A stretch of DNA of 64,000 bases, from the NCBI RefSeq assembly GCF_021654035.1, contig NZ_JAJPDW010000002.1, positions 555,179-619,178 on the forward strand, read 5' to 3'. Origin of the DNA: Microbacterium aurantiacum (GTDB lineage Bacteria; Actinomycetota; Actinomycetes; Actinomycetales; Microbacteriaceae). The first letter of the stretch is position 1, and each line of letters starts with the position of its first letter. Under the pieces are notes generated by a model. The model saw nothing but the letters and a program-made list of their open reading frames with translations, made no database searches and was not told the DNA's origin. This document shows positions 38,407 through 46,728 of the stretch, piece after piece. The translations under genes were made by a program, and so were the position numbers.

Positions 38407-39576
38407 CGGCGCGGTGCCGTCGCCGATCCCGGAGTCGTCCGGTCGCTCCTCGACGCCCGCGATCCACACCCTCCGCACGCGCAGGTCGGAGTCGAGGAGG
38501 ACCGCGTCGGCGGGCGATCCCGCGTCGAGGTGCCCGAGATCCGGGCGTCCGATCGCGCGCGCCGGTGTGGAGGTGAGCGCCGTGACGACGGCGGGCAGGG
38601 GGACTCCGGCCGCGACCGCCCGCCGGAGGGCGGCATCCTGCGTCAGCGTCGATCCCGCGATCGTGTCGGTGCCCCGCACACGCGCGACGCCCTCGCGCAC
38701 CTCGATCGCGAGCGAGCCGAGGGCGGAGGGGCCGTCGCCCGTCCCGGCGGCGGCGGTGGCGTCCGTGACGAGTGCGATGCGTCCGGGCGCGGCGGTCACG
38801 AGGAGGGCGACGACGTCGGGATGCACGTGCACTCCGTCGGCGATGACCTCGAGCACGACGCGGTCGTCCCGGAGTGCGGCGACGACCGGACCCGGATGGC
38901 GGTGATGGATGCCGCACATCGCGTTGAAGGCGTGGGTGAGGATCCGTGCGCCGGCGTCGAACGCGCGCGCGGCGGTGATCGCGTCCGCGTCGGTGTGCCC
39001 CACGGCGACGACGACGCCCGCGGCGCGGAACTGTGCGAGGGCGGCCTCCGCTCCGGGGAGTTCGGGGGCCAGGGTCACTTGGCGGATGGTGCCCCTGCCG
39101 GCGACGAGGAGCCTGTCGATGTCCGCCCGGCTGGGGAGGCGGAGGAGGGCGGGGTCGTGCGCGCCGTGGTGACCGGGGTCGAGGAACGGGCCCTCGAGGT
39201 GGCTTCCGAGGATGGTCTCGTCGCTCGCGGCGAGGTCGGCCACCGTCGCCACGCGTTCGACCAGGCGCGGGAGCGGCGCGGTGACGAGGGAGAGGACGGC
39301 GCGCGTCGTCCCGTGCCCGCGATGGAACGCACGGGCGCGCGCCGCGGCGGCATGCCCGTCGTCGTAGGCGGCACCTCCGCCGCCGTGGCCGTGGATGTCG
39401 ATGAACCCCGGAGTGAGGACACCGCCGTCGCCGTCGACGACGCGCACCCCCGGACCGGGATCACGGGGGGTCCCGCGGCCCGTCGCGGTGACGCGTCCGT
39501 CGGCGAAGCGGACCCACGCGTCGTCGACGACCTCGTCGTGGTCGACCAGGCGCACGTCGCGGACGAGGACGTTCAC
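38404..39576 (-). CDS. nagA: N-acetylglucosamine-6-phosphate deacetylase
   Basis: A 390-residue amidohydrolase that removes acetate from GlcNAc-6-phosphate during recycling or use of amino sugars. The metal-binding motif [10 protein letters not shown], the [16 protein letters not shown] block, [24 protein letters not shown] and the catalytic Asp in [11 protein letters not shown] are present. [14 protein letters not shown] closes the protein. I chose GTG at 39576 ([12 protein letters not shown]) because the TGA of a 9-codon upstream ORF overlaps it as GTGA; longer in-frame starts add residues not typical of NagA. Expression may depend on translation of the upstream peptide. Confidence 0.92.
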   Translation of the reverse strand: MNVLVRDVRLVDHDEVVDDAWVRFADGRVTATGRGTPRDPGPGVRVVDGDGGVLTPGFIDIHGHGGGGAAYDDGHAAAARARAFHRGHGTTRAVLSLVTAPLPRLVERVATVADLAASDETILGSHLEGPFLDPGHHGAHDPALLRLPSRADIDRLLVAGRGTIRQVTLAPELPGAEAALAQFRAAGVVVAVGHTDADAITAARAFDAGARILTHAFNAMCGIHHRHPGPVVAALRDDRVVLEVIADGVHVHPDVVALLVTAAPGRIALVTDATAAAGTGDGPSALGSLAIEVREGVARVRGTDTIAGSTLTQDAALRRAVAAGVPLPAVVTALTSTPARAIGRPDLGHLDAGSPADAVLLDSDLRVRRVWIAGVEERPDDSGIGDGTAP

Positions 39577-39602
39577 GGGCACCCGGGCAGCTCGACGTGC
39601 AT
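39573..39602 (-). CDS. 9-residue upstream ORF coupled to nagA
   Basis: ATG at 39602 lies 6 nt after TAGGGT and reads MHVELPGCP followed by TGA. The TGA overlaps the nagA GTG by 4 nt (GTGA), so ribosomes that load on the leaderless ATG would finish exactly on the nagA start. This resembles a translational-coupling device or a minimal leader peptide. The peptide itself probably has no function, although the Cys-Pro end could sense charged tRNA availability (speculative). Confidence 0.55.
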   Translation of the reverse strand: MHVELPGCP

Positions 39603-39608
39603 GGAGGA

Positions 39609-39614
39609 ACCCTA
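39609..39614 (-). promoter_or_regulatory. -10 element (TAGGGT) for the nagA transcript
   Basis: TAGGGT 6 nt before the ATG of the 9-residue upstream ORF, not before nagA itself. Confidence 0.55.
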
Positions 39615-39643
39615 GCGAGGAGCCTGGGGCCCGCGGCATCCGT

Positions 39644-39649
39644 TATGCT
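39644..39649 (+). promoter_or_regulatory. -10 element (TATGCT) for the glyA-folD riboswitch transcript
   Basis: TATGCT lies a few bases upstream of the ZTP aptamer, so transcription should start near the first aptamer stem. It is divergent from the nagA promoter. Confidence 0.6.
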
Positions 39650-39652
39650 CGT

Positions 39653-39735
39653 GGGCGTCGCGACTGGCGTTGAGGTGGGTACCCACCGGGGAGCGACCGA
39701 CACGGCATCGACCGCACGCCTGGGCCGGGCCTCGA
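39653..39735 (+). ncRNA. ZTP (pfl) riboswitch controlling glyA-folD
   Basis: The region contains the conserved pfl-motif elements: GTCGCGACTGGCG at the 5' side, then CCACCGGGGAGCGACCG, and the 3' pseudoknot block CCGCACGCCTGGGC. These match the ZTP aptamer that binds ZMP/ZTP (AICAR nucleotides), which rise when 10-formyl-THF is scarce. The first two genes downstream, glyA and folD, are classic ZTP-riboswitch targets. A GCCGTCGC/GCGACGGC hairpin at 39738-39756 follows and is the likely expression platform. Confidence 0.92.
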
Positions 39736-39737
39736 TC

Positions 39738-39756
39738 GCCGTCGCCCCGCGACGGC
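39738..39756 (+). terminator. Hairpin in the ZTP riboswitch expression platform
   Basis: GCCGTCGC and GCGACGGC pair around CCC immediately after the aptamer. It could end transcription or hide sequence when ligand is absent; there is no U tract, so the mode is not certain. Confidence 0.5.
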
Positions 39757-39791
39757 CCTCGACACACGCCCACCGTCGTCAGGAGTTCGCC

Positions 39792-41066
39792 ATGACCGAT
39801 CCGTCCTTCACCGCCCCCCTCTCCGAGGTCGATCCCGAGATCGCCGCCGTCCTCGACCGTGAGCTCGCCCGTCAGCAGGGCTTCCTCGAGATGATCGCCT
39901 CTGAGAACTTCGTGCCCGTCTCGGTGCTGCAGTCGCAGGGGTCCGTCCTCACCAACAAGTACGCCGAGGGCTACCCCGGTCGTCGGTACTACGGCGGCTG
40001 CGAAGAGGTCGACGTCGCCGAGGAGCTCGCGATCGAGCGGGCGAAGTCGCTCTTCGGCGCCGCGTTCGCCAACGTCCAGCCGCACTCGGGCGCCACGGCC
40101 AACGCCGCCGTGCTGCACGCTCTCGCACGCCCGGGCGACACGCTGCTCGGGCTGTCGCTCGACCACGGCGGTCACCTCACCCACGGCATGAAGATCAACT
40201 TCTCGGGCCGCCTCTACGACATCGTCGCGTACGGGGTGGATGCCGAGACCTCGCTGATCGACATGGACGAGGTCCGTCGCCTGGCGCGCGAGCACCGTCC
40301 CAAGGTCATCGTGGCCGGTTGGTCGGCGTACCCCCGTCAGCTCGACTTCGCCGCCTTCCGCGCGATCGCCGACGAGGTCGGTGCGTACCTGTGGGTCGAC
40401 ATGGCGCACTTCGCCGGTCTCGTCGCCGCCGGTGTCCACCCCTCGCCGGTGCCGCACGCGCACGTCGTCTCCTCGACGGTGCACAAGACCATCGGCGGTC
40501 CCCGGTCGGGCATCATCCTCACCAACGACGCCGACCTCGCCAAGAAGCTCAACACCGCCGTCTTCCCCGGCCAGCAGGGCGGACCGCTCATGCACGTCAT
40601 CGCGGCGAAGGCCACGGCGTTCAAGCTCGCCGCGACGCCGGAGTTCCGCGACCGTCAGGAGCGCACCCTCCGCGGCGCGAAGCTCCTCGCCGATCGCCTC
40701 ACGCAGCCCGATGTCGCCGCCGCCGGGATCTCGGTCCGCTCGGGCGGCACCGACGTGCACCTCGTGCTCGTCGACCTCCGCGAGGCCGCGATCGACGGCA
40801 AGCAGGCCGAAGACCTCCTGCACGACATCCGGATCACCGTGAACCGCAACGCGGTGCCGAACGACCCGCGGCCGCCGATGGTGACCTCGGGCCTGCGCAT
40901 CGGCACGCCCGCGCTCGCGACCCGCGGGTTCGGCGACGCCGAGTTCACCGAGGTGGCCGACATCATCGCCCAGGCCCTCCTCCCGGGCGCGGACGTCGAG
41001 GCGCTCCGCGCGCGCGTCGCGGTGCTCACCGAGGCCTTCCCGCTCTACCCGGGCCTGCAGCAGTGA
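39792..41066 (+). CDS. glyA: Serine hydroxymethyltransferase
   Basis: A 424-residue PLP enzyme that converts serine and THF to glycine and 5,10-methylene-THF, the main one-carbon source. Motifs are [54 protein letters not shown] and the PLP-lysine K232 in [27 protein letters not shown] is near the end. AGGAG precedes the ATG by 6 nt. Upstream frame extension into the riboswitch is rejected because that region is the aptamer. folD overlaps by 4 nt. Confidence 0.97.
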   Translation: MTDPSFTAPLSEVDPEIAAVLDRELARQQGFLEMIASENFVPVSVLQSQGSVLTNKYAEGYPGRRYYGGCEEVDVAEELAIERAKSLFGAAFANVQPHSGATANAAVLHALARPGDTLLGLSLDHGGHLTHGMKINFSGRLYDIVAYGVDAETSLIDMDEVRRLAREHRPKVIVAGWSAYPRQLDFAAFRAIADEVGAYLWVDMAHFAGLVAAGVHPSPVPHAHVVSSTVHKTIGGPRSGIILTNDADLAKKLNTAVFPGQQGGPLMHVIAAKATAFKLAATPEFRDRQERTLRGAKLLADRLTQPDVAAAGISVRSGGTDVHLVLVDLREAAIDGKQAEDLLHDIRITVNRNAVPNDPRPPMVTSGLRIGTPALATRGFGDAEFTEVADIIAQALLPGADVEALRARVAVLTEAFPLYPGLQQ

Positions 41067-41956
41067 CCGCGACGGTCCTGGACGGGAAGGCCGCGGCCGC
41101 GGCCATCAAGGCCGAACTGACCGAGCGGGTCGCCGCACTCCGCGCGCAGGGCGTGGTCCCCGGCATCGCCACGGTGCTCGTCGGGGCGGACCCGGCGTCG
41201 CAGCTGTACGTGGGGATGAAGCACCGCCAGTCCGAGGCGATCGGCATGAACTCGATCCAGCGCGAGCTGCCCGCCGACGCCACCCAGGCCGAGGTCGAGG
41301 CCGTCATCGACGAGCTGAACGCCGACCCGACCTGCCACGGGTACATCGTGCAGCTGCCGCTGCCGAAGCACCTCGACACCGATGCGATCCTCGAGCGCAT
41401 CGACCCGGCGAAGGATGCCGACGGGCTGCATCCGACCAACCTCGGCCGACTGGTGCTGAACGTCAATGCGCCGATCACGACGCCCCTGCCGTGCACGCCG
41501 CGCGGTGTCATCGAGCTCCTCGTCCGCAACGGCTACGACCTCGACGGCGCGCACGTCGTCGTCGTCGGCCGCGGGGTGACGATCGGCCGCTCGATCGGCC
41601 TCCTCCTCACGCGCCGCGAGTACAACGCGACGGTCACCCTCGTCCATACCGGGACGAAGGATGCCGGGCAGTATCTCCGTCAGGCGGACGTCATCGTCGC
41701 CGCGGCGGGCGTGAAGCACCTCATCACCGCCGCGGACGTGAAGCCCGGAGCCGCCGTCCTCGACGTCGGCGTCACCCGGGAGGACGACCCCGAGACGGGG
41801 AAGGCCAAGGTCTTCGGCGATGTCGCACCGGATGTCGCCGACGTCGCCGGATTCGTCTCGCCGAACCCCGGCGGGGTGGGGCCCATGACCGTGGCGCTCC
41901 TCATGACCAACGTCGTCGAGGCCGCCGAGCGCGCCGTCACCGCCGCCTCGGCCTGA
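41063..41956 (+). CDS. folD: Bifunctional methylene-THF dehydrogenase/methenyl-THF cyclohydrolase
   Basis: A 297-residue enzyme that makes 10-formyl-THF from 5,10-methylene-THF using NADP+. Features are [30 protein letters not shown] containing the catalytic Tyr and Lys (YVGMK, described as one region), QLPLPKHLD, the DG(L)HPTNLGRL loop, [29 protein letters not shown] (dinucleotide fold) and [23 protein letters not shown] at 41063 sits in a GTGA overlap with glyA, so both respond to the ZTP riboswitch. Its product feeds PurN and PurH, encoded earlier in the window. Confidence 0.97.
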   Translation: MTATVLDGKAAAAAIKAELTERVAALRAQGVVPGIATVLVGADPASQLYVGMKHRQSEAIGMNSIQRELPADATQAEVEAVIDELNADPTCHGYIVQLPLPKHLDTDAILERIDPAKDADGLHPTNLGRLVLNVNAPITTPLPCTPRGVIELLVRNGYDLDGAHVVVVGRGVTIGRSIGLLLTRREYNATVTLVHTGTKDAGQYLRQADVIVAAAGVKHLITAADVKPGAAVLDVGVTREDDPETGKAKVFGDVAPDVADVAGFVSPNPGGVGPMTVALLMTNVVEAAERAVTAASA

Positions 41957-41970
41957 TCCGATCCTGCGGC

Positions 41971-42014
41971 GCGGGCCCCGGCATCCGTCGGCGGGTCCGC
42001 GTCGCCGGGCCGCG
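41971..42014. terminator. Possible imperfect terminator between folD and the ABC importer operon
   Basis: GCGGCGCGGGCCCCGGC and GCCGGGCCGCGC can pair with bulges between the convergent genes. The fold is imperfect, so confidence is low. Confidence 0.35.
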
Positions 42015-42015
42015 C

Positions 42016-42750
42016 TCAGGCGGTGAAGCGGGAGAGGAACGCGCGCGTGCGCGCCTCGCGCGGTGCCCGGAAGACGTCCGCGGGCGGCCCCTCCTCGACG
42101 ATCGTGCCGGCGTCGAGGAACACCACGCGGTGCGCGACGTCCCGCGCGAAGGCCATCTCGTGCGTCGCCATGAGGATCGTCGTGCCCTCGGCGGCGAGCT
42201 GGCGGACGAGCTCCAGCACTTCGCCCACCAGCTCCGGGTCGAGGGCCGAGGTGATCTCGTCGAGGAGCAGCACCTCGGGATCCGTCGCGATGGCGCGGAC
42301 GATCGCAGCGCGCTGCTGCTGCCCGCCGGAGAGCCGGTCGGGATGGTCGCGCGCCTTGTCGGCGAGACCGACGCGCTCCAGCAGTGCCAGTGCGCGCTCC
42401 TCCGCCTGACGCTTGCCGGTGCGGTGGACGACGCGCGTGGCGAGGGTGACGTTGTCGAGCACCGACAGGTGCGGGAACAGGTTGTAGCTCTGGAACACCG
42501 CCCCGAGGCGCGCGCGGATGCGGTTGGCGTTCACCCGCGGGTCGGAGATGTCCTCGTCGCCGAGGAAGATCTGCCCGTCGTCGATCGGCTCGAGGAGGTT
42601 GAGGCACCGGAGGAGCGTCGACTTCCCCGAGCCGGACGCGCCGATGAGGGCGACCACCTCGTGCGCGGCAAGCTCCACGTCGACGCTACGCAGCACCTCG
42701 CGCTCGCCGAAGGCCTTCCAGATGCCGGTGGCCCGCAGAACCGCGCTCAT
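42016..42750 (-). CDS. Polar amino-acid ABC transporter, ATP-binding protein
   Basis: A 244-residue ATPase of the GlnQ/HisP group. Walker A is GASGSGKST, the Q-loop is VFQSYNLFPHLSVLDNV, the signature is LSGGQQQR, Walker B is VLLLDEITSALDPE and the H-loop is MATHEM. All catalytic residues are intact. ATG at 42750 overlaps the permease stop (ATGA). It is the last gene of a binding protein-permease-ATPase operon (44440 to 42016). Confidence 0.95.
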   Translation of the reverse strand: MSAVLRATGIWKAFGEREVLRSVDVELAAHEVVALIGASGSGKSTLLRCLNLLEPIDDGQIFLGDEDISDPRVNANRIRARLGAVFQSYNLFPHLSVLDNVTLATRVVHRTGKRQAEERALALLERVGLADKARDHPDRLSGGQQQRAAIVRAIATDPEVLLLDEITSALDPELVGEVLELVRQLAAEGTTILMATHEMAFARDVAHRVVFLDAGTIVEEGPPADVFRAPREARTRAFLSRFTA

Positions 42751-43589
42751 ACGATCGCTCCGCTCTGCTCGCGGGCGCGCAGCTTCGACGCGTACCAGTC
42801 GGTCAGGCGGATCGTGGGGATCGCCAGAAGGATGAACAGGATGCCGGCCACCACGTAGGGGGTGAAGTTGTACGTCTGCGACGACTCGATGCGCGCAGCG
42901 AGGACCGCGTCGGTGATGCCGAGGATCGAGATGAGCCCGACGTCCTTCTGCATCGCGACGAAGTCGTTCATGAGGGGCGGGGTGATCTTCCGGAGGGCCT
43001 GGGGGAGGACGACGCGGCGCAGGGTCTGGGTGTACCCGAGCCCCAGCGCGCGGGCGGCGAGCCGCTGCGACGGATGCACCGCCTCGATGCCCGCGCGGAT
43101 CACCTCGGCGACGTACGCCGAGTAGGTCAGGGTCACGGCGAGCGTGCCGAGGAAGATCAGGTTGAGGCGCTCGTTCATGAGGGTGGGGATGCCGAACCCC
43201 ACGAGGTAGAGCACGATGATGAACGGCAGTCCGCGGAAGATGTCCGTGTACCCCGCCGCGAGCACGCGCAACGGCAGGAAGACGGGCCCCGGGAGCGTCC
43301 GGATCACCGCGATCGTGACCGCGACGACCGACACCGTCACCAGCGACCAGCCGAGCACCTGGAGGTTGAGCAGGAACCCCTCCCACACCTGCGGAAGGGA
43401 CGCCAGGGCGATCTCGATGTTGAAGAACGACTGCTGGACGGCGGCCCATCCGGGCGTGTTCACCACCGTCAGCCAGACGATCGCGGCGAACGCCAGTGAC
43501 GACGCGATCGCCACCAGGACCGACCGTTGGGACTGCCGGGCCCGGAAGGCCCGCCGTTCGAGCTCGAGGGCGCTGGGGGTGTGCGTCAC
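42747..43589 (-). CDS. Polar amino-acid ABC transporter, permease
   Basis: A 280-residue permease of the HisM/GlnP type. A basic cytoplasmic N-terminus precedes the first helix (about 27-45). Further helices lie near 75-105, 115-140, 150-175 and 235-260. The EAA loop, which docks with the ATPase, is AARALGLGYTQTLRRVVLPQAL, and the family FRGLPFIIVLYLV and MNDFVAMQKDVGLISILG segments are present. One permease gene implies a homodimer. GTG at 43589 is in a GTGA overlap with the binding-protein gene. The exact amino acid is not deducible. Confidence 0.93.
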   Translation of the reverse strand: MTHTPSALELERRAFRARQSQRSVLVAIASSLAFAAIVWLTVVNTPGWAAVQQSFFNIEIALASLPQVWEGFLLNLQVLGWSLVTVSVVAVTIAVIRTLPGPVFLPLRVLAAGYTDIFRGLPFIIVLYLVGFGIPTLMNERLNLIFLGTLAVTLTYSAYVAEVIRAGIEAVHPSQRLAARALGLGYTQTLRRVVLPQALRKITPPLMNDFVAMQKDVGLISILGITDAVLAARIESSQTYNFTPYVVAGILFILLAIPTIRLTDWYASKLRAREQSGAIV

Positions 43590-44440
43590 TGCAACAGTGT
43601 GACGCCCTGGCCCGCGCCGAGCCACTCGTCGGTGATCTCGGCGAGCGTGCCGTTGTCGCGCAGCGTGTCGATCGCGGCGGACACGCGCTCGGTGAGCGGC
43701 GAGTCCTTGCCGAGGACGACGCCCCACTCGTCGGCCACGCCGCCCGCGGGGAGTTCGCCCACGATGAACGAGTCGTCGATGTACAGCGCCGTGGCGAGGT
43801 ACGCCGTCGGGAGGTCGATGACGAACGCGTCGAACTGGCCGGCGTTGAACGCGGCCACGGCGTCCTCGTTCGAGCCGTAGAGCAGGGGCTCGGTGTTCGG
43901 CTGGATGACGTCCTCGATCGTCTGGGCGCTCGTGGACCCCGCCATCGCGCCGAGGGTCAGGTCCTTCAGCCCGTCGATCGAGTCGACGCCGTCGGCGGCG
44001 CCGCCGTTGATGCCGACCACGGCCTGGCTGGCGGAGTAGTAGGGGGAGGAGAAGTCGACGGCCTGCTTGCGCTCGTCGGTGATCGTGTACTGCTGGATGT
44101 TGAAGTCGAAGTTCTTCGGCCCCGGGGCGATCGCCGCCTCGAAGCTCGTCCGCACCCACTCGACGTCCTCGGGCGCGAAGCCGAGCTCGTCAGCGATCGC
44201 GTAGGCGATGGCGGCCTCGAAGCCCTCGCCCGAGGCCGGGTCGTCGTCGACGACGTAGGGCTCGTAGGCGATCTCGCCCGTGGCGATGGTGAGCTTGCCC
44301 GGCGTGAGGTAGCCCTCGTCGGCGGCGGGGGTCTCGTCACCGCCTGCCCCGGCATCCGTTCCGCCGGCGCAGCCGGTCAGGGCGAGAGCGGTGAGCGCGA
44401 CACCCGCCAGGGCGGCGGACAGGGAGCGACGACGGTGCAT
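43586..44440 (-). CDS. Polar amino-acid ABC transporter, substrate-binding lipoprotein
   Basis: A 284-residue extracellular receptor of the SBP_bac_3 family. The signal is MHRRRSLSAALAGVALTALALTGC with the lipid-anchor Cys24. The mature domain contains KLTIATGEIAYEPYVVDD, GFEAAIAYAIADELGF, QQYTITDERKQAVDFSSPYY and LGAMAGSTSAQTIEDV, typical of two-lobed amino-acid receptors. FDAFVIDLPTAYLAT near the C-terminus is usual. The ATG at 44440 is chosen because it begins a proper lipoprotein signal; a GGAGGC lies about 5 nt upstream. Confidence 0.93.
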   Translation of the reverse strand: MHRRRSLSAALAGVALTALALTGCAGGTDAGAGGDETPAADEGYLTPGKLTIATGEIAYEPYVVDDDPASGEGFEAAIAYAIADELGFAPEDVEWVRTSFEAAIAPGPKNFDFNIQQYTITDERKQAVDFSSPYYSASQAVVGINGGAADGVDSIDGLKDLTLGAMAGSTSAQTIEDVIQPNTEPLLYGSNEDAVAAFNAGQFDAFVIDLPTAYLATALYIDDSFIVGELPAGGVADEWGVVLGKDSPLTERVSAAIDTLRDNGTLAEITDEWLGAGQGVTLLQ

Positions 44441-44568
44441 GGGGGCCTCCAGATCGGGGTGGGCGGGCCGTGCTGTCGGCGCCGAGCCCACCCTCCATCT
44501 TCCCTGCCCCGAGCGGATCCGGCGCACGCGGGAGACGCTCTGTTACAGGTTCTTCACACGTGAGGGGC

Positions 44569-45366
44569 TCAGTTGATCTGCGTCAGGGTGTCCAGATCGT
44601 CGTCGGGGAGCACATCGGCGACCGCGGTGACCGTCATGTCGACGAGGTTCACGCGACCGGACACCACGGTCAGGAACGCCGTGTCGGCGGCATCCCGTCC
44701 GGTGGCGATGCGCACGAGCGTCGAGCGCGGCGCGAGGGTCGTCGCGTCCACGACGTGCCAGCCGCCCTCGACCCACGCTTCGGCCACCGCGTGGAAGTCC
44801 ATCGGATGCAGGCCCGGCGCGTAGACCGAGACGAGGCGCGCGGGGATGTTGAGCGCGCGCAGCAGCGCGACGGTCAGGTGCGCGTAGTCGCGGCACACGC
44901 CCTGGCGGCCGAGAAGGGTGCGGACCGCGCCGTCGGTGGGGAGGCTCGAACCGCTGACGTACGCGAGGCGGGTGCCCACCCACGACGAGACGGCGGCGAG
45001 GAGCTCGGCCGGATCCGTGATCGCGCCGAACTCGGCGAACGCCGTCGGTCCGAGCGCATCCGATTCGGCGTATCGGCTGGGGCGGCGGTAGGTGATGAGG
45101 TCCGTCGCGGTGGCGACGGCGGAGGAGGCGAGTCCGTCGAGGGAGGCGTCGTACGAGGCGACCAGGCGTCCGGCGGGACTCGCCACGGTGAACAGGCGCG
45201 TGCCGTGCGCATCGGGGATCCGCTCGAACGCGACGGCCTCGCCGTCGACCGTGAACGACACGTGCTCGGTGACCGGGGTGTGGTGGCCGCTGACCGCCGT
45301 GGAGAAGACCAGCTCCGCCGGTTCGGTGACGTCCAGCTCGATCCGGCTCGCGACATCTCTCTTCAT
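44569..45366 (-). CDS. Transglutaminase-like domain protein
   Basis: A 265-residue cytosolic protein. The N-terminal ~100 residues form a beta-rich domain (IELDVTEPAELVFSTAVSGHH). The C-terminal half is a transglutaminase/protease-like core. The catalytic Cys is in GRQGVCRDYAHLTVALLRALNIPAR, the His in MDFHAVAEAWVEGGWHVVD and the Asp at the end of that block. Such bacterial proteins may be peptidases or cross-linkers; targets are unknown. The start is ATG at 45366; a second in-frame ATG at 45378 would add four residues. CATGCT lies 7 nt upstream of 45366. Confidence 0.88.
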   Translation of the reverse strand: MKRDVASRIELDVTEPAELVFSTAVSGHHTPVTEHVSFTVDGEAVAFERIPDAHGTRLFTVASPAGRLVASYDASLDGLASSAVATATDLITYRRPSRYAESDALGPTAFAEFGAITDPAELLAAVSSWVGTRLAYVSGSSLPTDGAVRTLLGRQGVCRDYAHLTVALLRALNIPARLVSVYAPGLHPMDFHAVAEAWVEGGWHVVDATTLAPRSTLVRIATGRDAADTAFLTVVSGRVNLVDMTVTAVADVLPDDDLDTLTQIN

Positions 45367-45373
45367 GCCCGCC

Positions 45374-45379
45374 AGCATG
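45374..45379 (-). promoter_or_regulatory. -10-like element (CATGCT) for the transglutaminase gene
   Basis: CATGCT, GGCGGGC, ATG at 45366: spacing fits, sequence is a weak match. Confidence 0.35.
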
Positions 45380-45427
45380 GCACGTCCGCGCCCCTCTCGC
45401 CTGCCCGGCGAGGCGGATCGTGTGGGG

Positions 45428-45433
45428 CAGACT
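45428..45433 (+). promoter_or_regulatory. -10-like element (CAGACT) for the 113-residue hypothetical gene
   Basis: CAGACT, GGAAGG, ATG at 45440: 6-nt spacing. Confidence 0.4.
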
Positions 45434-45439
45434 GGAAGG

Positions 45440-45781
45440 ATGGGCCAGCACCGGAACACGCCGTTCGAACCGGCGTCCACGTACCTGGATGCCGCCCTCG
45501 TTCCTCGCCGTGGGACTCCTCTGGTCAAGGCGCTCCGCACCGCCGCGAGCATCGCCGCGAGCCTCCTCACGAACGACGTGGAGGCGGGCCCCTCCGCGAT
45601 CGATCTGGTCGTCTCCCGCCGTGAGTCCGGGGGAGAGGTGCTGAGGGTGACCGCCGGCGGTGCCCAGGAGGCCGATGCCCTGCTCCTGCGTGTTCGGCGC
45701 GATCTCGCCACGAAGGACGTCGCGGAATTCGTCAGCGAGTGGCGGGTCGCTCCACAAGAACCCGCGTCCGCAGACGACTAG
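45440..45781 (+). CDS. Small hypothetical protein
   Basis: A 113-residue cytosolic protein. It begins with NTPFEPASTYLDAALVPRRG, followed by a helix (LVKALRTAASIAASLLTNDV). A beta-strand-like core comes next (AIDLVVSRRESGGEVLRVTAGGAQEADALLL), with an Asp/Lys-rich C-terminus. No enzyme motif is visible. Similar short proteins are sometimes labelled ATP-dependent DNA ligase, but no ligase motif exists here. It converges with the hpa operon; the remnant of a TPP-enzyme gene begins right after its stop. Confidence 0.7.
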   Translation: MGQHRNTPFEPASTYLDAALVPRRGTPLVKALRTAASIAASLLTNDVEAGPSAIDLVVSRRESGGEVLRVTAGGAQEADALLLRVRRDLATKDVAEFVSEWRVAPQEPASADD

Positions 45782-45905
45782 GAGTTCACGAGGTCGGCGA
45801 GTCCCATGAGCCTCCGCCGTCACCGGTGGTGGGCACGATCGTCGCGTCGGGCCGGGCCCGTGCGGCGCCCGCGACGCTCGGGAAGCCGAGCCCGATCGAC
45901 GGGAT
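45782..45905 (-). pseudogene. Internally deleted remnant of a TPP-dependent enzyme gene
   Basis: About 112 nt here match 54235-54350, within the intact TPP gene of the island, with about 11 differences including one lost base. Read on the minus strand it encodes SIGLGFPSVAGAARARPDATIV and the TPP-binding GDGGG. After the frameshift it reads LMGLADL and then jumps to VNS and a stop, the same last three residues as the intact gene (53920). It therefore looks like a second copy from which the 5' ~75% and a stretch before the 3' end were deleted. It lies directly downstream of the hpa operon. Confidence 0.8.
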
Positions 45906-45948
45906 CCGCGCGGCAGACCAGCATGCCAAGTCCGCGCCCGCGGGCGTG

Positions 45949-46728
45949 TCAGGCGTCGGCGACGAAGCGGGCGGCGAGGGCCTCGGAGCCGCGCGCGAGG
46001 AGGGCGACGTCCGCCCCGACGAGGACGAAGGACGCCCCGGCGGCGAGGTATCCGTCGGCGACGTCGGGGTCGAATGCGTTCACGCCGACGGGCTTTCCCG
46101 TCGCCCGCACCGCGTCGAAGGCGCGCAGGACCGCGGCGCGGACCTCCGGATGCGTCTGCTGACCGAGCAGCCCCATCGACGCGGCGAGGTCGGACGGTCC
46201 GACGAACACCCCGTCCACCCCGTCGACGGCGGCGATCTCGGCGGCAGCCTCCACGCCGTCGGCCGTCTCGATCTGCACGAAGAGCGACACGTGCCGGTCG
46301 GCGTCGTCGAGGTACCCGTCCACGCGGTTCCAACGGGCGGACCGGGCGAGGGCGGATCCCACCCCCCGGATGCCGCGCGGGGGGTAGCGCACCGCGGACA
46401 CCGCCCGCTCGGCATCCGTCACGGACGAGACCATCGGCACCAGGATGTTCTGCGCCCCGAGGTCGAGCACCTGCTTGATGACGACGACGTCGCCGATCGG
46501 CACGCGGACGACCGGCGTGATCGGGTAGGCCGCGACCGCCTGCAGCTGCGCGAGCACCGAGTCCAGGCTGTGCGAGGAGTGCTCCATGTCGATGAGCGTC
46601 CAGTCCAGGCCCGATCCCGCGCAGATCTCGGCGACTAGGGGCGAGCCGGAGCAGACCCAGATCCCCGCCAGCGGGCGGGACGCGGCGGCCAGCACGTCGC
46701 GGAAGGTGGGGTTCAGACGAAGCGGCAT
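45949..46728 (-). CDS. hpaI: HpaI-type aldolase (4-hydroxy-2-oxoheptanedioate aldolase)
   Basis: A 259-residue class II aldolase that splits 4-hydroxy-2-oxo-heptane-1,7-dioate into pyruvate and succinate semialdehyde, the last step of homoprotocatechuate degradation. W24, H50, R75, Q152, E154 and D180 correspond, with a constant offset of five, to the E. coli HpaI residues I recall as W19, H45, R70, Q147, E149 and D175. E154 and D180 should bind the metal. ATG at 46728 overlaps the end of hpaH by 16 nt; an earlier in-frame ATG at 46758 is less likely. It is the last gene of a six-gene coupled operon. Confidence 0.94.
   Translation of the reverse strand: MPLRLNPTFRDVLAAASRPLAGIWVCSGSPLVAEICAGSGLDWTLIDMEHSSHSLDSVLAQLQAVAAYPITPVVRVPIGDVVVIKQVLDLGAQNILVPMVSSVTDAERAVSAVRYPPRGIRGVGSALARSARWNRVDGYLDDADRHVSLFVQIETADGVEAAAEIAAVDGVDGVFVGPSDLAASMGLLGQQTHPEVRAAVLRAFDAVRATGKPVGVNAFDPDVADGYLAAGASFVLVGADVALLARGSEALAARFVADA

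Noticed and set aside
34945..39615. A 1556-codon open frame on the plus strand
   Set aside because: It runs antisense to five well-supported genes (L,D-transpeptidase, GlcD-like oxidase, YrdB-like protein, nagA and part of the esterase) and has Arg/Gly/Asp-biased low-complexity sequence typical of a GC-rich shadow frame.
39597..39791. N-terminal extension of GlyA by 65 residues
   Set aside because: This stretch is the ZTP aptamer and expression platform; the ATG at 39792 has a good Shine-Dalgarno and gives the normal SHMT start.
45440..45781. ATP-dependent DNA ligase label for the 113-residue protein
   Set aside because: No KxDG motif or other ligase motif; too short for a catalytic domain.
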